64,000 bases of DNA, taken from positions 390,213,483-390,277,482 of the forward strand of contig NC_053489.1 of assembly GCF_905171775.1 (NCBI RefSeq), in the 5' to 3' direction. This DNA comes from Rana temporaria. Its lineage: Eukaryota > Chordata > Amphibia > Anura > Ranidae. Position numbers and translations under genes: made by a program. Shown in pieces: positions 22,616-34,552 of this stretch (position 1 is the first letter of the stretch; the number at the start of each line of letters is the position of its first letter). Below the pieces are notes generated by a model that was given only the letters and a program-made list of their open reading frames with translations, was not told the DNA's origin and ran no database searches.

Positions 22616-22902
22616 CAACCCATTTTACCATCTCAAACTTGGCTTCAGAAAAGGTTTAAGACCAAATACATTTTTAATTGTGTTGCTGCAGAGGAATTTC
22701 AGTTTGAATAATCGCCTACTATAACCCTTCTTGGTGTTGATTTTTTTTTCCTGCAAAAAAATGACAATAAAACATGTATTAAAAAAAAGTTTTAATGGAA
22801 ATGTTAAAAAAAGCCTCAGGAAAAAGAAAAGTGTAATTTACATTGTTAAACATAACATATGTAAAAGTATTTTTTGTCAGGCTTTGCCATTACTTTTTAT
22901 AC

Positions 22903-22954
<52 letters not shown>

Positions 22955-23890
22955 CTTTTTTATTACAAATGCTTTATGTAACAATAGACCTTAACACTCA
23001 CCTCACTTAATGAGTTTTCATATCAGTAGTAGTTTTTCATCATGTCACTTAAAAGGTACCATATATATTATTTTTGAACATACATGTTTGTGTACATGAG
23101 TATTTTTTTTATTGAAAATACTTTGATTTTTTGTGTGAAAAATAAAATAAAAAAAAGTGTTACAAAATAAAGCCACTTGGCATACCCCGGCTTGGGTAAC
23201 ATACATTGTAACTGTTCTATAAGTTCTAATACTTCTATTGAAACAACTACAAACTTAAACTGCTCGTGACATCAAATTGAAGGGATACTAGGGAGGATAA
23301 CGGGAAATAATACTTCTTAAATTAGTATTTTTCTTTCTTCTGTTTAACAGATGTATGCAAACCATTTAAAGGCATCTGAACTCAGTAGATTATATTTGAT
23401 TTGGATCACATGGTGCAGCATTTTTATGTATACCTTGTTTTCTGTGTTTAATTTTTGTAAATGTAATACTATATTTTGCTGTATATGTACAGCTATAATT
23501 TCACTGTAATTTGTTGCTTTTTTTGGGCTTCATAACAAAAGGGGGTGAATATATACGCACATGCCAATTATTTTTTTATACCTGAAAAATGTAACTAACT
23601 GGGGAATGGTACACCCTCTCAAAAGCAATCCAGTTTCCACAAAATCATATCCGTTTCACTGCTGACACTTGTGAACAGTACACATGTCCTAATAATCACA
23701 ATGTTCAGATCTTCAGTGAACTAAACATTTCTTATTGTGGTACTTGCTATGGAGAAGGAATCTTTAACTTGCCTGTAAATTTCTCACCTTGGAGTGCAGT
23801 ATGGACACAGGACTTATAATCACAGACCATGGGTTATATACGGCTACCTTCAGGTGACTGGAGTAGTTTCATTTTTATTTTTTAACCAAG
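22616..23890. other. Unassigned AT-rich DNA with a TA microsatellite
   Basis: About 1.3 kb with no recognised repeat family or coding content. A (TA)n run occupies 22909-22951. It could be single-copy intergenic DNA downstream of rexo1. Confidence 0.5.
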
Positions 23891-24059
23891 CAATAAAGTG
23901 ATCAAGACACGGATACTATACTCAAAGATAAGAAATTTACAGGAAACACAAATTCTTATTATCTTAATTGTACAGTACAGGATATACCCAAGCAATAAAA
24001 CCCGCGGGGTAGCCAAACACACAGCAAACAGACCTGCTCACAAAAACAACTGTCAAAAA

Positions 24060-24804
24060 TGTATGTATGGAGGGAGGTGCTCTGGTCTGATAAGACAAAA
24101 ATTTAACTTTTTGGCCATCAAAGAAAACGCTATGTCTGGCGCAAACCCAAAACATCACCCAAAACACCATCAACATGGTGGTGGCAGCAACATGCTGTGG
24201 GGATGTTTTTCAGCAGTCAGGACTGGGAAACTGGTCAGTGTTGAGGAAAAGATGGATGATGCTAAATACAGGGATATTCTTGAGCAAAACCTGTACCACG
24301 GTGTGTGTGATTTGAGGCTAGGACGGAGGTTCACCTTCCAGCAGGACAATGACCCCAAACACACTGCTAAAGCAACACTTGAGTGGTTTAAGGGGAAACA
24401 TGTAAATGTGTTGGAATGGCCTAGTCAAAGCCCAGACCTCAATCCAATAGAAAATCTGTGGTCAGACTTAGATTGCTGTTCACAAGCGCAAACCATCCAA
24501 CTTGAAGGAGCTGGAGCAGTTTTGCAGGGAGGAATGGGCAAAAATCCCAGTGGTAAGATGTGGCAAGCTCAGAGACTTATCCAAAGCGATTTGGAGCTGT
24601 AATAGCCACAAAAGGTGGCTCTACAAAGTATTGACTTTAGGAGGGGTGAATAGTTATGCACATTGACTTTTTCTGTTAATTTGTCCTATGTGTTGTTTGC
24701 TTCACAATAAAAACAAAAAAAAACAAACATCTTCAAAGTTGTGGGCATGTTCTGTAAATTAAATTATGCAAACCTCAAACACTCCAATGTTAATTCCAGG
24801 TTGA
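24060..24804 (+). mobile_element. Tc1/mariner element (Tc1-B), truncated at both ends
   Basis: Only the catalytic half and 3' flank of a Tc1 element remain. Terminal inverted repeats are missing. It abuts the next Tc1 at about 24805 without a spacer, suggesting a deletion joint. Confidence 0.82.
24066..24602 (+). pseudogene. Tc1-B transposase, catalytic domain fragment
   Basis: An open frame shows HGGGSNMLWGCFSAV, RRFTFQQDNDPKHTAKATLEW and WPSQSPDLNPIENLWSDL, the last two Asp/Glu motifs of the DDE triad intact. The DNA-binding half is absent. The frame upstream of about 24066 is unrelated flanking DNA. A frameshift after 24480 garbles the C-terminus. Confidence 0.88.
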
Positions 24805-26333
24805 TCACCTATCGGCAAGATTTCTGGCTCCCAGCTGTCTTCTATACAGGCAACAAGCTGAGATTAGGCACACTCTCGTAAAGGGAGTGCTCCCTATCTT
24901 AGCTTGTTACCTGTATAATAGACAACTGTCCACAGAAGCAAATCAGATTCCAATCTCCTCAATGTGGCTAAGATCAAAGAGCTATCCAAGGATGTCAGGG
25001 ACAAGATTTTAGACCTACAATGGCCATCGCCAAGCAGCTTGATGAGAGGGTGACAACAGTTGGTGCAAATGGAAGAAACACTTAATAATTGTCAATCTCC
25101 CTCAGACTGCAGCTCCATGAAAGATCTCACCTCGTGGAGTTTCAATGATCATGAGAGCGGTAAGGAATCAGCCCATAACTACATGGGAGAATCTGGTCAA
25201 TGATCTCAAGGCAGCTGGGACCATAGTCACCAAGAAAACAATTGGTAAAACACTACGCCCTGAAGGACTGAAATCCTGCAGCTCCAGCAAGGTTTGCTCA
25301 AGAAAGCACACGTACAGGCCCGTCTGAATCATTCAGATGTTCATTAGAAAACTTTAAAGGAGAACTGGGTGAAAGTATTGTGGTCAGATGAGACCAAAAT
25401 CAAGTTCTTTGGCATCAACTCAACTTGCCATGTTTGGAAGAGGAATGCTGTCCATGTGCGCAAAAACTCTATCCCCACCGTCAAACATGAAGGTGGAAAC
25501 ATTATGCTTTGGGGGGGGGGTTTCTGCTAAGGGTACAGGACAACTTCAACACATCAAAGGGATGATGGGCGGTGCCACATACCATCAAATCTTGGGTGAA
25601 AACCTCCTTCCCCCTGCATTACAATGACACAAATCACATGGCCAAGGCAACAAAGGCATGGCTCAAGAAGAAGTACATTAAGGTCCTGGAGGACTGGGAC
25701 AAAATCCCTCCTTGTATGTGTGCAAACCAGGTGGCCAACTACAAGAAACGTCTGACCTCTGTGATTGCCAACAGAGGTTTGGCCAACAAGTCATGTTTTA
25801 CGAAGGGGTCAAATACTTATTTCACTCATTAAAATGAAAATCAAATTTATAACTTGTTGAAATGCATTTTTCTGGATTGTTTTCTTGTTATTCTGTCTCT
25901 CACTGTTTAAATAAACCTACCTTTAAATTATAGACTGATAATTTCCTTGTCAGTGGGCAAACGTACAAAATAAAAGATTTGTGGTGTTGGGGTGAATGGT
26001 ACTGCCCTCCACTTAGATAGTGGCATGGATTGCCTCCGAAGAAGTCACATGATGAAATGTGCGCAAGGCGCAGCTCTCTCACACGCAATCACGCCACTGT
26101 CGGTTGTTGAGTACGGGAACGCACGCCGACTCTCTAAAGAGACAGTGTGCGTTTTTCTTTTATCTGCACCGATATTGCATTTAAATGATGCGATTCAGGA
26201 ACGCTTCTTTAAACTTTTAAAATGGGGTATCAAGGGGAGTACAATGGTCACCTTGCTCTGTACACTTGAGGATAAAGTCTTCATAGGACACCTGGGACAA
26301 TCACAAATGTCACTTTGTTTGGAAAATCTAGTG

Positions 26334-26338
<5 letters not shown>

Positions 26339-26425
<87 letters not shown>
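26339..26425. repeat. (TA)n microsatellite, about 43 units
   Basis: Uninterrupted TA repeat followed by a C-run at 26430-26444. It explains the long Ile/Tyr translations on both strands, which are not genes. Confidence 0.98.
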
Positions 26426-26427
<2 letters not shown>

Positions 26428-26711
26428 CACCCCCCCCCCCCCCCATATTTCCATTTATCATATGAATATTGGATACTGCAGTTGAATTCATATCTACACA
26501 GCTGCGTTTTTTTTCCCCAGCTGTGGACATTTTTTGTATATATTTCTTTGTGATATATACTATTCTCCCCAGCTGGGGACCTATATACAGGACACATCCA
26601 GTAATTTTTTTCACTTATTTTAGCCCACGGATGTTTTGATTATAGGGCGATTACACCTAATGATTTTTAGGTTTTGATGTTTATTTGCTTTGATATGTAG
26701 CACATGTTTAA

Positions 26712-27575
26712 CCGCTTGCCGACCGCCCAACGTAGTTTTACGGGGGCAGGTCGACTCGGCTGCGCAAAATCAGGTAATATAACATGATTTTGCATTGCGG
26801 CCACTAGGGGCGCCCCCTGCTCGCCCCTGGTGCTGACGTGCGTGCCCGGCGGGCGCGATCACCGCCGGGCACCTGCGATCGCTCGTGACAGAGCGAAAAC
26901 CGGGAGCTGTGTGTGTAAACACACAGCTCCCAGTTCTTTCAGGGGGAGAAATGACTGATCGTATGTTCATACAATGTCTGAACAACGATCTGTCAGTCCC
27001 ACCCCCCCTTCAGTAAGAACACAACATAATTAACCCCTTGATCACCCCCTAGTGTTAACCCCTTCCCTGCCAGTGACATTTTTACAGTAATCAATGCATT
27101 TTTATAGCACTGATTGCTATAAAAATGCCAATGGTCCCAAAAATGTGTCAAAAGTGTCCGCCATAAGGTCGCAGTACCGATAAAAAACGCAGATCACCGC
27201 CATTACTAGTAAAAAAAAAATAATAAATATGCCATAAAACTATCCCCTATTTTGTAGACGCTATAACTTTTGCACAAACCAAACGCTTATTGCGATTATT
27301 TTTTTTACCAAAATTATGGAGAATACGTATCAGCCTAAACTGAGGAAAAAAGTTTTTTTATATATATTTTTTGGGAATATTTATTATAGCAAAAAGTAAA
27401 AAATATTATTTATTTTTTTCAAAATTGTCGCTCTATTTTTGTTTATAGCGCAAAAAATAAACACTGCAGAGGTGATCAAATACCACCAAAAGAAAGCTCT
27501 ATTTGTAGGAAAAAAAGGACATCGATTTTGTTTGGGGGTCACATTGACCAGCAAAATGGTCCGGGGCTGAAGTGG
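26712..27575. mobile_element. TTAA-family transposon (T5), complete, 864 bp
   Basis: TTAA at 26708-26711 and 27576-27579. The left terminus is CCGCTTGCCGACCGCC and the right ends GGGGCTGAAGTGG. The interior matches the other copies in reverse (for example 'gcagaggtgatcaaatacca' near 27468) and has a hairpin around 26905-26935 with 'gtgtgtaaacacacagctcc'. Inserted inside P1. Confidence 0.87.
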
Positions 27576-27992
27576 TTAAATACTGGGTTATGAAATTAGA
27601 TACACTTTAGCAATACGTGCACCTTGAGGATTAATATTTAATCCACTTGGGTCAACATCACCACTGAAGGGTGACACTAGTTTGGATCACTTTTTTAAGT
27701 TATCACAATTTTGCAAACTTTGCGGATCAACCGCTTCCTAGGAGCAATAAAGGGAGGGTTGACCGATTAGCAATCACTTAGTATATATACACATCCCTTG
27801 TTGGCTGGCCCCCAGGAAGAGCGACCCGAACATTGATTCGCTCTTCATAGGTGGCATGCAGTAACGGGTCCCATTTGACATAAATATTTAATATATAATT
27901 TTCACTTTGGAAGGTTCACCATTATCTTGGATATAACCACTTAATTGGAAGTGGATTTTACCACAAGCTAACCTACGGAAGGATTTAATTAA

Positions 27993-28990
27993 CCACTTAA
28001 GGACCCGCTCATGTACATATACGTCGGCACTTTAAAGATGGATATCTCGGTAACGGCAGCAGCTGCTTCCACAACCGAGATATCATTGTTTTCTTTGAGC
28101 GTTCCTGTTAACGATAACGGTGGTCTCCGCAGCGGATTCGCCGCAAGATCACCGTTATCGGCGGCGGTGGCGATCGGGTCCTGTCCCCTGCTCGGCTGGG
28201 ATACGAGTGAGGGCAAGATGGCCCCAACCCGTCCCCATAGCATAGCAGGGCGGAAGCCACGTCAAAACGTCACTTCCGCCCATGCTTTTTAAATCAATTT
28301 TTCTTGTCGTCATTTTTTTCAAAATTACAATTTTTTTATATTTTTTTGCATTTTAGTCTAAATATGGGATCTGAGGTCTTTTTGACCTCAGATCTCATAT
28401 TTAAGAGGACCTGTCATGCTTTTTTCTATTACAAGGGATGTTTACATTCCTTGTAATAGGAATAAAAGTGACCCATTTTTTTTTTGTGTAAAAACTTATA
28501 AAAATAAATAAGAAAAAGCCCCCTCCCGGCGCGCAGAAGCGATCGCATACGTGAGTAGCGCCCGCATATGAAAACGGTGTTCAAACCACACAAGTGAGGT
28601 ATCACCACGATCGTTAGAGCGAGAGCAATAATTCTAGCCCTAGAACTCCTCTGTAACTCAAAAGATGCAACCTATAGAATTTTTAAAACGTCGCCTATGG
28701 AGATTTCTAAGGTTAAAAGTTTGACGCCATTGGCGTGACATGTTGGGTATCATTTTACTTGGCGTAACATTATCTTTCACAATATAAAAAAAATTGGGCC
28801 AACTTTACTGTTGTCTTATTTAATTAAAAAAAGTTAAATTTTTCCAAAAAAAAAAGTGCGCTTGTAAGAACAGAGAAGGATTACAGCATCAGAGCAAAAA
28901 CGAACAATGAGGACATGAAACCAGGACTGCAGTAAGGTAAAGGAAGCTATTTAGCAAAACAAAAAATTCCTTTAGTGACCCTTTAAGTGG
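27993..28990. mobile_element. TTAA-family transposon (T6), second subtype, complete
   Basis: TTAA at 27989-27992 and 28991-28994; left terminus CCACTTAAGGACCCGC, right terminus ...CCTTTAAGTGG. The interior differs from T3/T5 (blocks such as 'tgttgggtatcattttact', 'tctatagaattttt' reversed) but matches the element at 41377-43166. An inner inverted repeat near 28357-28403 contains 'gatctgaggtc'. No ORF. Inserted inside P1. Confidence 0.85.
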
Positions 28991-29195
28991 TTAAATCTCT
29001 ATCCATACCACTATCTAAGTGGAGGGTAGCGCCATTCGCCCCCAACACCACACATATTTTATTCAATTCAGATCCCTTTTTATCAGGGACCTTTAGGTGA
29101 GGCAGCAGCCCAGGAACATTTCCTAAGCGCGGATTTAACAATTATACATAAACGTACAAAATCAGCAGGGGATCAAATACTTCTCCCTCACTGTA

Positions 29196-29500
29196 AAAAA
29201 ACAAGAAGCAACAAGGATTTTGTCACTTCCAGTTTGAGGTTTACAAGCCATTAGCGGCTTGTACAGCATCTGATCAAACCAATCTTTGATCAAATTGTTT
29301 TAAGGGCAAGGAGGGGAGATCTGGGACTTTTAAAGGACATGTCAAGCTTATCGCCATCACAAGGGATGTTGATCATTTCTTGCGATAGCAACAATGATTT
29401 AAAAACAAAAAAAAAAAACAAAAAAACATTTTAATTCAAATGCATCACGCTGGGTGGGGCCAGGCGTAATTTTGCTGAGCTGGCAAATCTGCACTCTGTA
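29196..29500. other. Unassigned DNA, possibly a TTAA-family fragment
   Basis: The stretch 'ggacatgtcaagc' to 'cacaagggatgttgatcat' weakly resembles T6 near 28408-28445, so it may be an old fragment. A long A-rich run lies at 29401-29430. Nothing else recognised. Confidence 0.35.
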
Positions 29501-30150
29501 TACAGTTGTGCTCATAGGTTTACATACCCTAGCAGAATTTATGATTTCTTGGCCATTTTTCAGAGAATATGAATGATAACACAATACATTTTCTTTCACG
29601 CATGGTTAGTTAGTGTTTGGCTGAAGCCATTATCAATCAACAGTGTTTTTTCTTTTTAAAATCACAATGGCAAACTATCCAAATGACCCTGATCAAAAGT
29701 TTACATACTCTGGTGATTTTGGCCTTATTACATGCACACAAGTTTGTCACAAAGGGGTTTGAATGGCTATTAAAAGGTAACCATCCTCACCTGTGATCTG
29801 TTTGCTTGTAATTAGTGTGTGTGTGTATAAAAGGTCAATGAGTTTCTGGACTCCTGACAGACCCTTGCATCTTTCATCCAGTGCTGCACCGACGATTCTG
29901 AGGAAAGCAAAAGAATTGTCAAAGGATCTGCTGGAAAAGGTAGTTGAACTGTATAAAACAGAAAAGGGATACAAAAAGATGTCCAAGAAAGTGAGAATGC
30001 CAATCAGCAGTGTTGAAACTCTAATTATGAAGTAGAAAATGAGGGGTTCTGTTGAAACCAAACCACGGTCAGGTAGACCAACTAAAATTTCAGCCACAAC
30101 TGCCAGGAAAATTGTTTGGGATGCAAAGAGAAACCCACAACCAACTTCAG

Positions 30151-30525
30151 ACAGAATTCTCACCGCTCCAGGTGAGCCTCGTGATGATCAGGGGTTGTTG
30201 AACCACCAGGGTGCTGGCAATGCGGTAATGGCAAAAAACAAAAGAACAAAAGCTGGACAGCCGCACTCCAAAATTTTCTTTAAAAGAGATGTCTTTATTT
30301 TCAACTGTGCATACAGTCACTGCAAGCCCACAAAAATCAGTATGGCCAACGTTTCGCACTGGCGTCAGTGCTCAGCCATGACTAAGCACTGACGCCAGTG
30401 CGAAACGTTGGCCATACTGATTTTTGTGGGCTTGCAGTGACTGTATGCACAGTTGAAAATAAAGACATCTCTTTTAAAGAAAATTTTGGAGTGCGGCTGT
30501 CCAGCTTTTGTTCTTTTGTTTTTTG
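30151..30525 (-). mobile_element. Palindromic retroelement P2 with 16-bp target duplication
   Basis: The duplication CCACAACCAACTTCAG is at 30135-30150 and 30526-30541. Arms of about 143 bp (30232-30374 and 30383-30525) are near-perfect inverted copies. An unpaired tail of about 81 bp (30151-30231) lies on the left, so the element reads on the minus strand. The centre holds a hammerhead-like sequence. No coding content. Confidence 0.87.
30375..30412 (+). ncRNA. Decayed hammerhead-ribozyme-like motif at the centre of P2
   Basis: Read outward from the centre: short stem I strand GCC, a core ATGACTA resembling CUGANGA, stem II GCACTG/CAGTGC with loop ACGC, then the invariant GAAAC and the returning stem I strand GGC. 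Stem III would be tiny and the core has two changes, so it is unlikely to cleave. The same motif is mirrored on the other strand by the palindrome. Confidence 0.5.
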
Positions 30526-31508
30526 CCACAACCAACTTCAGGTGAAATACAGGACTCTCTGAAAACATGTGGTGTGGCTGTTTCAAGAGCACAATAAGGT
30601 GGCACTTGAAGAAAGATGGGCTACATGGTCGGGTCGCAAGAAGAAAGCCATTTCTACGCAAATGCCACAAAGTATCCTGCTTACAAATGCCAAACAGCAC
30701 AGAGACGAGCCTCAAACCTTCTGGCACAAAGTCATTTGGAGCGATGAGACCAAAATTGAGCTTTTTGGCCACAACCATAAATGCTACATTTGGAGAGGAG
30801 TCAACAAGGCTTATGATGAAAGGTACACCATTCCTACTGTGAAACACAGAGGTGGATCGCTGATGTTTTGGGGATGTGTGAGCTACAAAAGGCACAGAAA
30901 ATTTGGTCAAAATTTATGGCAAAATTAATGCAGTATGCCATCAAAAAATACTGGAGGAACATTTGCATTTATCAGCCAGAAATCTGCACATGGGACATAC
31001 CTGGACATTTCAACATGACATTGATCCAACACACAAAAGGCCAAGTTGACAGCTGAAAAGTGAAGGTTCTGTAGTGGCCACCTCAGTCTCCTGACCTCAA
31101 TATCATTGAGCCACTCTGGGTAGATCTCAAACATGCAGTTCATGCAAGAAAGCCCAAGAAATTACAGGAACTGGAGACTTTTTGCCAAGAGGAATGGGCA
31201 GCTTTACCATCTGAGAAGATAAAGAGCCTCGTCCTCAAATACCACAAAAGACTGTCATTGATGTTAAAGGGGGCAATACACGGTATTAAGAACTGGTGGT
31301 ATGCAAACTTATGATCAGGATCATTTGGGTCGTTTCTGTTGCCATTATGATTTAAAAAGAGTAAAGACAATTGATTGATAATAAATGGCTTCAGCCAAAC
31401 ACTAACCATGAGTGAAAGGAAAGTTTTTGTGCGATCATTCATATTCTGTGAAAAATGATCAAGAAATCCAATTCTGCCAGGGTATGTAAACTTATGAGCA
31501 CAGCTGTA

Positions 31509-31787
31509 TGTATGTTGTGAATAGACACTTCTATGTGTCTCTGTAGATTGAATATTCTTTGCATACTGTATCCCTCTCTGACACAAAGCTATGACCCGGG
31601 TGCTGATGACCTGTTGACTATGTGAATAAAGAGCTTTTGACCACCTTTATTATTTTAAGGGGTCCATCAGATCAGGTGAGAAGACACCCGATTGGGCACG
31701 TGGGTGATCCTTTTTTGGTGGCAGTCCATGGCGGAAGATTTACCTTTACTTGTGGCACATGAACCATATGTGGGGCTTTAGGCATTG
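31509..31787. other. Unassigned DNA
   Basis: No repeat family or coding content recognised between Tc1-D and the hAT-like element. Confidence 0.4.
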
Positions 31788-31795
31788 GTATTTCA

Positions 31796-32535
31796 TAGGG
31801 CTGCGCAAATTAACTTTTAATTAATCGATTAATCTTTAATTTTTTTGATCGATCAAAATTCTTTTGATTGGTACTCATCTCTCCACCGGCTTCTGGGCCT
31901 TCAGGGAGTTCCGTCGGAGATCCAGTAACATCACGGACACCGGCGGGGCTTGCCGTGTCCATCTGAAGGGCTCCTTTGCTGTGCCTTCATATCTGCATGC
32001 TGGCGGGACCTTACCATCTGCCACACGCAAGGGCTCTTACACTTCCCTCTATCAACCTGGGATTCTACAGCTATCCACTGGAAATTGTGATAGTTCCCTT
32101 CACGGGAGACTGATGTTAACCTCTCCTCATCTGGATTCAGCAGTGGTATCGTTGTACACATTTTTATACCAGTATCATACTTAGCTAAATGTTTTTATGA
32201 CTGCTTTTGGTACCGTTTGGTATTACTCGCACCATTTTTACAGTTTATGTAGCTACATCGATTTTATCTCCAGTGCAATATTTATTTTGTTACCTATTTG
32301 AAGACTATAAAAGTTTTAATGCTATTCCCATCGAGCGCGGCCTTTGTGTGTTTTTTGTATCCTGCTATCCATTTTTTCAGTGGTTGGTAGCTGTACTGGG
32401 AATCAGCCTGCAAGGAGATCAGCTAAAAGTAGTTGGATCTGTATGTGCGTTATAATTAATCAAAATTAGTCGATTAATCGATTAAAAAACAAAACGATAA
32501 ATCGAACAGAAAAATTTTGATCAGTAACAGCCCTA
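31796..32535. mobile_element. hAT-like element, 740 bp
   Basis: Termini TAGGGCTG and CAGCCCTA; 8-bp target duplication GTATTTCA at 31788-31795 and 32536-32543. Sub-terminal ATTAATCGATTAATC (left) and GTCGATTAATCGATTAA (right) are self-complementary. The middle, about 31870-32450, is GC-richer and unlike the ends and may itself be an insertion: it carries AGCGC at 32334 like the P elements. No transposase. Confidence 0.85.
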
Positions 32536-32543
32536 GTATTTCA

Positions 32544-34463
32544 ACATGGTCACCTGCCTACAAGATATCAAATGATCAATTTAATCTGATAACCTCAAGG
32601 CTGTGCTGTTAAACAGCATGGATTACCTTTTCTGTACTCCCAATGCCAAGCTTTTCTAGAAGTAATGTTTTCTGATTATAATAAATTGGATAAATAAATA
32701 TATCAAGCAAAACAAAAATGGCAACCACCCTGATCAATTTAAAACTAAATGTGAGGGCTTTTCACAGAGCATGCATTAAACAAAAAATATCTGATCACAC
32801 GTATCAGCTATCCAGCTAAAAAAAAAAAAAAAATTAACCATTTCAACTGCAGTTTTATTTGCATACATTTGGAAATATATGTGAAAGCCACACTGCCTCA
32901 TCAATGCCCCAATCCACCTTACCACACTGGAGGTCTTCAGCTGCCATTGTGCTATGCTTGCAGTGTGTCCCTGTTCTTTTAAAGAGCAATGGGCTACCTT
33001 CAACATATATATATATAAATCAAATGCTGAATCGATTCTTTATTAGCCAGTCTGCAACATACCTCATACTTTCACCTCTTTAGCTTTCCTCTGGTACCTG
33101 TTGTCACTTTTTACAATATATATAAGTAAATACTACAATAACCCTGGGTTTGTGGTGACATTGCTAATTTTGGCCTTATGCACACTGGGCATTTAGCCCT
33201 AGCACATGAGGCTCCAGCTTTTAGATGTAAAAGAAACAGGCGCACCATCCAGTCCCGCTGCTCTAACTTTATGAAACGCTGACAGCTGCTGCATCTGGAC
33301 AGCGCAGCAAGCAGTACTTACATTTAGTGCCGTGTGCACCCAGGGACTATCTGTTCATTGTAAAAAGAGGTCATCCCCTTCCAGCTGCAGCAGCTACCAG
33401 GCGCTCAGATTTTTGGTCATACACCTGGCAATTTACTGAGCTGATGAAAAGCTCCATAAATTGCCTTTAACCAAAGCACTCTACCAGTCATGGCTTCAGG
33501 ATTAAAATGCAATGGAAATAAACAAACAACTGTAGTAACAGCTGAAACTTTCAAATAAAATCCACACCAGTTTAGATCAGTCAACTATCTGAACTGGGAA
33601 ATGGTCAAAATCATATGGAGGTAAATTACAGTGACTAAAAGCTGAAGAAAGCTTTACAGCTACTAACAAGAATACCAAGTATATGGCCATTATTAATTAC
33701 AGCTTTAAAGTAGAACTGTGCTTCCAAGGTACTCAGCTGTACTTAATGAAATCCCTCCATTGCCAATCAATATTTCTGTGGGAAAAAAGGAAAAAATATC
33801 AAAAGGATAACTCCCTAGAATAATTCAGAAACTGACTTTTGTAAGAGATTTTAATTCACAGACAGATATGTAAAAGTTTTAGAATATAATCAGTACTTAT
33901 CATATTTAAAATATATGTGTTATAGAAGAGGATGATATGTTCGAACACTTCACTGGTTAACTTAACCAGTTTACTTCTGGTCCATGAATCCACCAAAAAA
34001 AATAAATAAATACTGTCATTTTGGTGCCAATTTTGGAGAAAAAAGCGATAAGTCGCAAGGTAGTTATATAAATAAACAAATGAAGAAGGATATCTCAATT
34101 TCTGTACAGTTGTGCACACTTTTGTATAGATAACTGTGAATGCGACCAACTCCTCCTTCAGAGAGATTGTAACTTTAGGCATTTAGACATTGGGTGCTGT
34201 CAGCAGAGAAAACGAGTGAACATGCATTTTTTCCACTGACCTTGCTAATTTGATGATAGGACAGATATAATTAAACATTCTTTCCACGCTTTTAAACAGC
34301 CCAATGTTTCAATCACCTTTACAAAATTCATTTTTTTTTCCTGAAGGTCAAAACAATACACAGTCTTCATATTTGTGAAGTAATCGGATGTGTTACAGCT
34401 TCAAGTTTGTGGTAATTGCGTTAAACCTATAGTTCAATGTTTCAACAATGACGCTTCAATGAA
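32544..34463 (-). other. Probable rexo1 3' untranslated and downstream DNA
   Basis: No transposon was recognised in this 1.9 kb, which directly follows the rexo1 stop codon on the minus strand. Candidate polyadenylation signals on the minus strand are ATTAAA at 33850-33855 and AATAAA at 33039-33044; which is used cannot be told. A short A run is at 32818-32833. Confidence 0.45.
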
Positions 34464-34552
34464 TCATCGCTTAAGTTTAGCATCTTCTTTTATACGCCAC
34501 AACATTAGTTCCATACAAGAACAAGCATCTTCACTGGAATCATGTCCTTCAA
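34464..34552 (-). CDS. rexo1: rexo1 homologue, last coding exon
   Basis: The minus strand shows a T-rich tract and acceptor AG (34553-34554 on +), then 89 nt of coding sequence ending with TGA at 34464-34466. It encodes EGHDSSEDACSCMELMLW followed by a basic RIKEDAKLKR tail. The GHDSSEDA motif supplies the catalytic His and final Asp of DEDDh exonucleases. The exon begins with the last two bases of a codon, matching the single base left by the 40564-40684 exon. Resemblance to vertebrate REXO1 C-termini is strong; a close paralogue cannot be excluded. Both catalytic residues are intact. Confidence 0.88.

Larger units (their letters stand above)
25972..29149 (+). mobile_element. Palindromic retroelement P1 with 13-bp target duplication
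   Basis: The duplication AAACGTACAAAAT is at 25959-25971 and 29150-29162. The left end and the DNA at about 29005-29058 form inverted arms of about 55 bp (around CTCCACTTAGATAGTGG). A tail of about 85 bp follows the right arm, with AGCGC at 29126-29130, 19 nt before the duplication. Inside are a long (TA)n and two TTAA elements. Host DNA is Tc1-C. A duplication of this length suggests retroposition rather than cut-and-paste. Confidence 0.75.
24805..29193 (+). mobile_element. Tc1/mariner element (Tc1-C), split by palindromic element P1
   Basis: Body at 24805-25971; its last 44 bp, including the terminus GCAGGGGATCAAATACTT and TIR end CCCTCACTG, lie at 29150-29193 beyond a 3.2-kb insertion. 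The left inverted repeat is missing. Transposase fragments at about 25000-25830 include KKTIGKTLRPEGLKSC, LWSDETKIKFFGIN-like and HMAKATKAWLKKKYIKVLED motifs, with internal deletions that remove the NPIENLW block. Confidence 0.88.
29880..31300 (+). pseudogene. Tc1-D transposase, broken
   Basis: The N-terminal helix-turn-helix half is at about 29895-30150 (AKELSKDLLEKVVELYKTEKG ... PRSGRPTKISATTARKIVW). P2 then interrupts. The catalytic half from about 30545 has WSDETKIELFGHN (first Asp), a degraded second motif (FNMTLIQHTKG near 31005) and PLWVDLKH near 31115. Stops and shifts occur near 30035, 30600, 30890 and 31055. No functional product is expected. Confidence 0.87.
29503..31506 (+). mobile_element. 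Tc1/mariner element (Tc1-D), full length, split by P2
   Basis: Inverted termini CAGTTGTGCTCATAGGTTTA at 29503 and its near-complement ending at 31506; TA at 29501-29502 and 31507-31508. Without the P2 insertion and its duplication (391 bp) the length is about 1.61 kb. Both ends are well kept, so it is the best preserved Tc1 here, but the gene is broken. Confidence 0.94.

Noticed and set aside
23898..24065. N-terminal part of the 234-codon frame as a transposase DNA-binding domain
   Set aside because: It does not resemble Tc1 and is unrelated flanking sequence in frame by chance.
26035..26080. Hammerhead in P1
   Set aside because: CCGAAGA and GCAAGGCGCA only loosely match the core and the stem I strands do not pair, so I did not annotate it.
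26195..26614. Long open frames with Ile/Tyr runs
   Set aside because: They are translations of the (TA)n microsatellite and exist on both strands.
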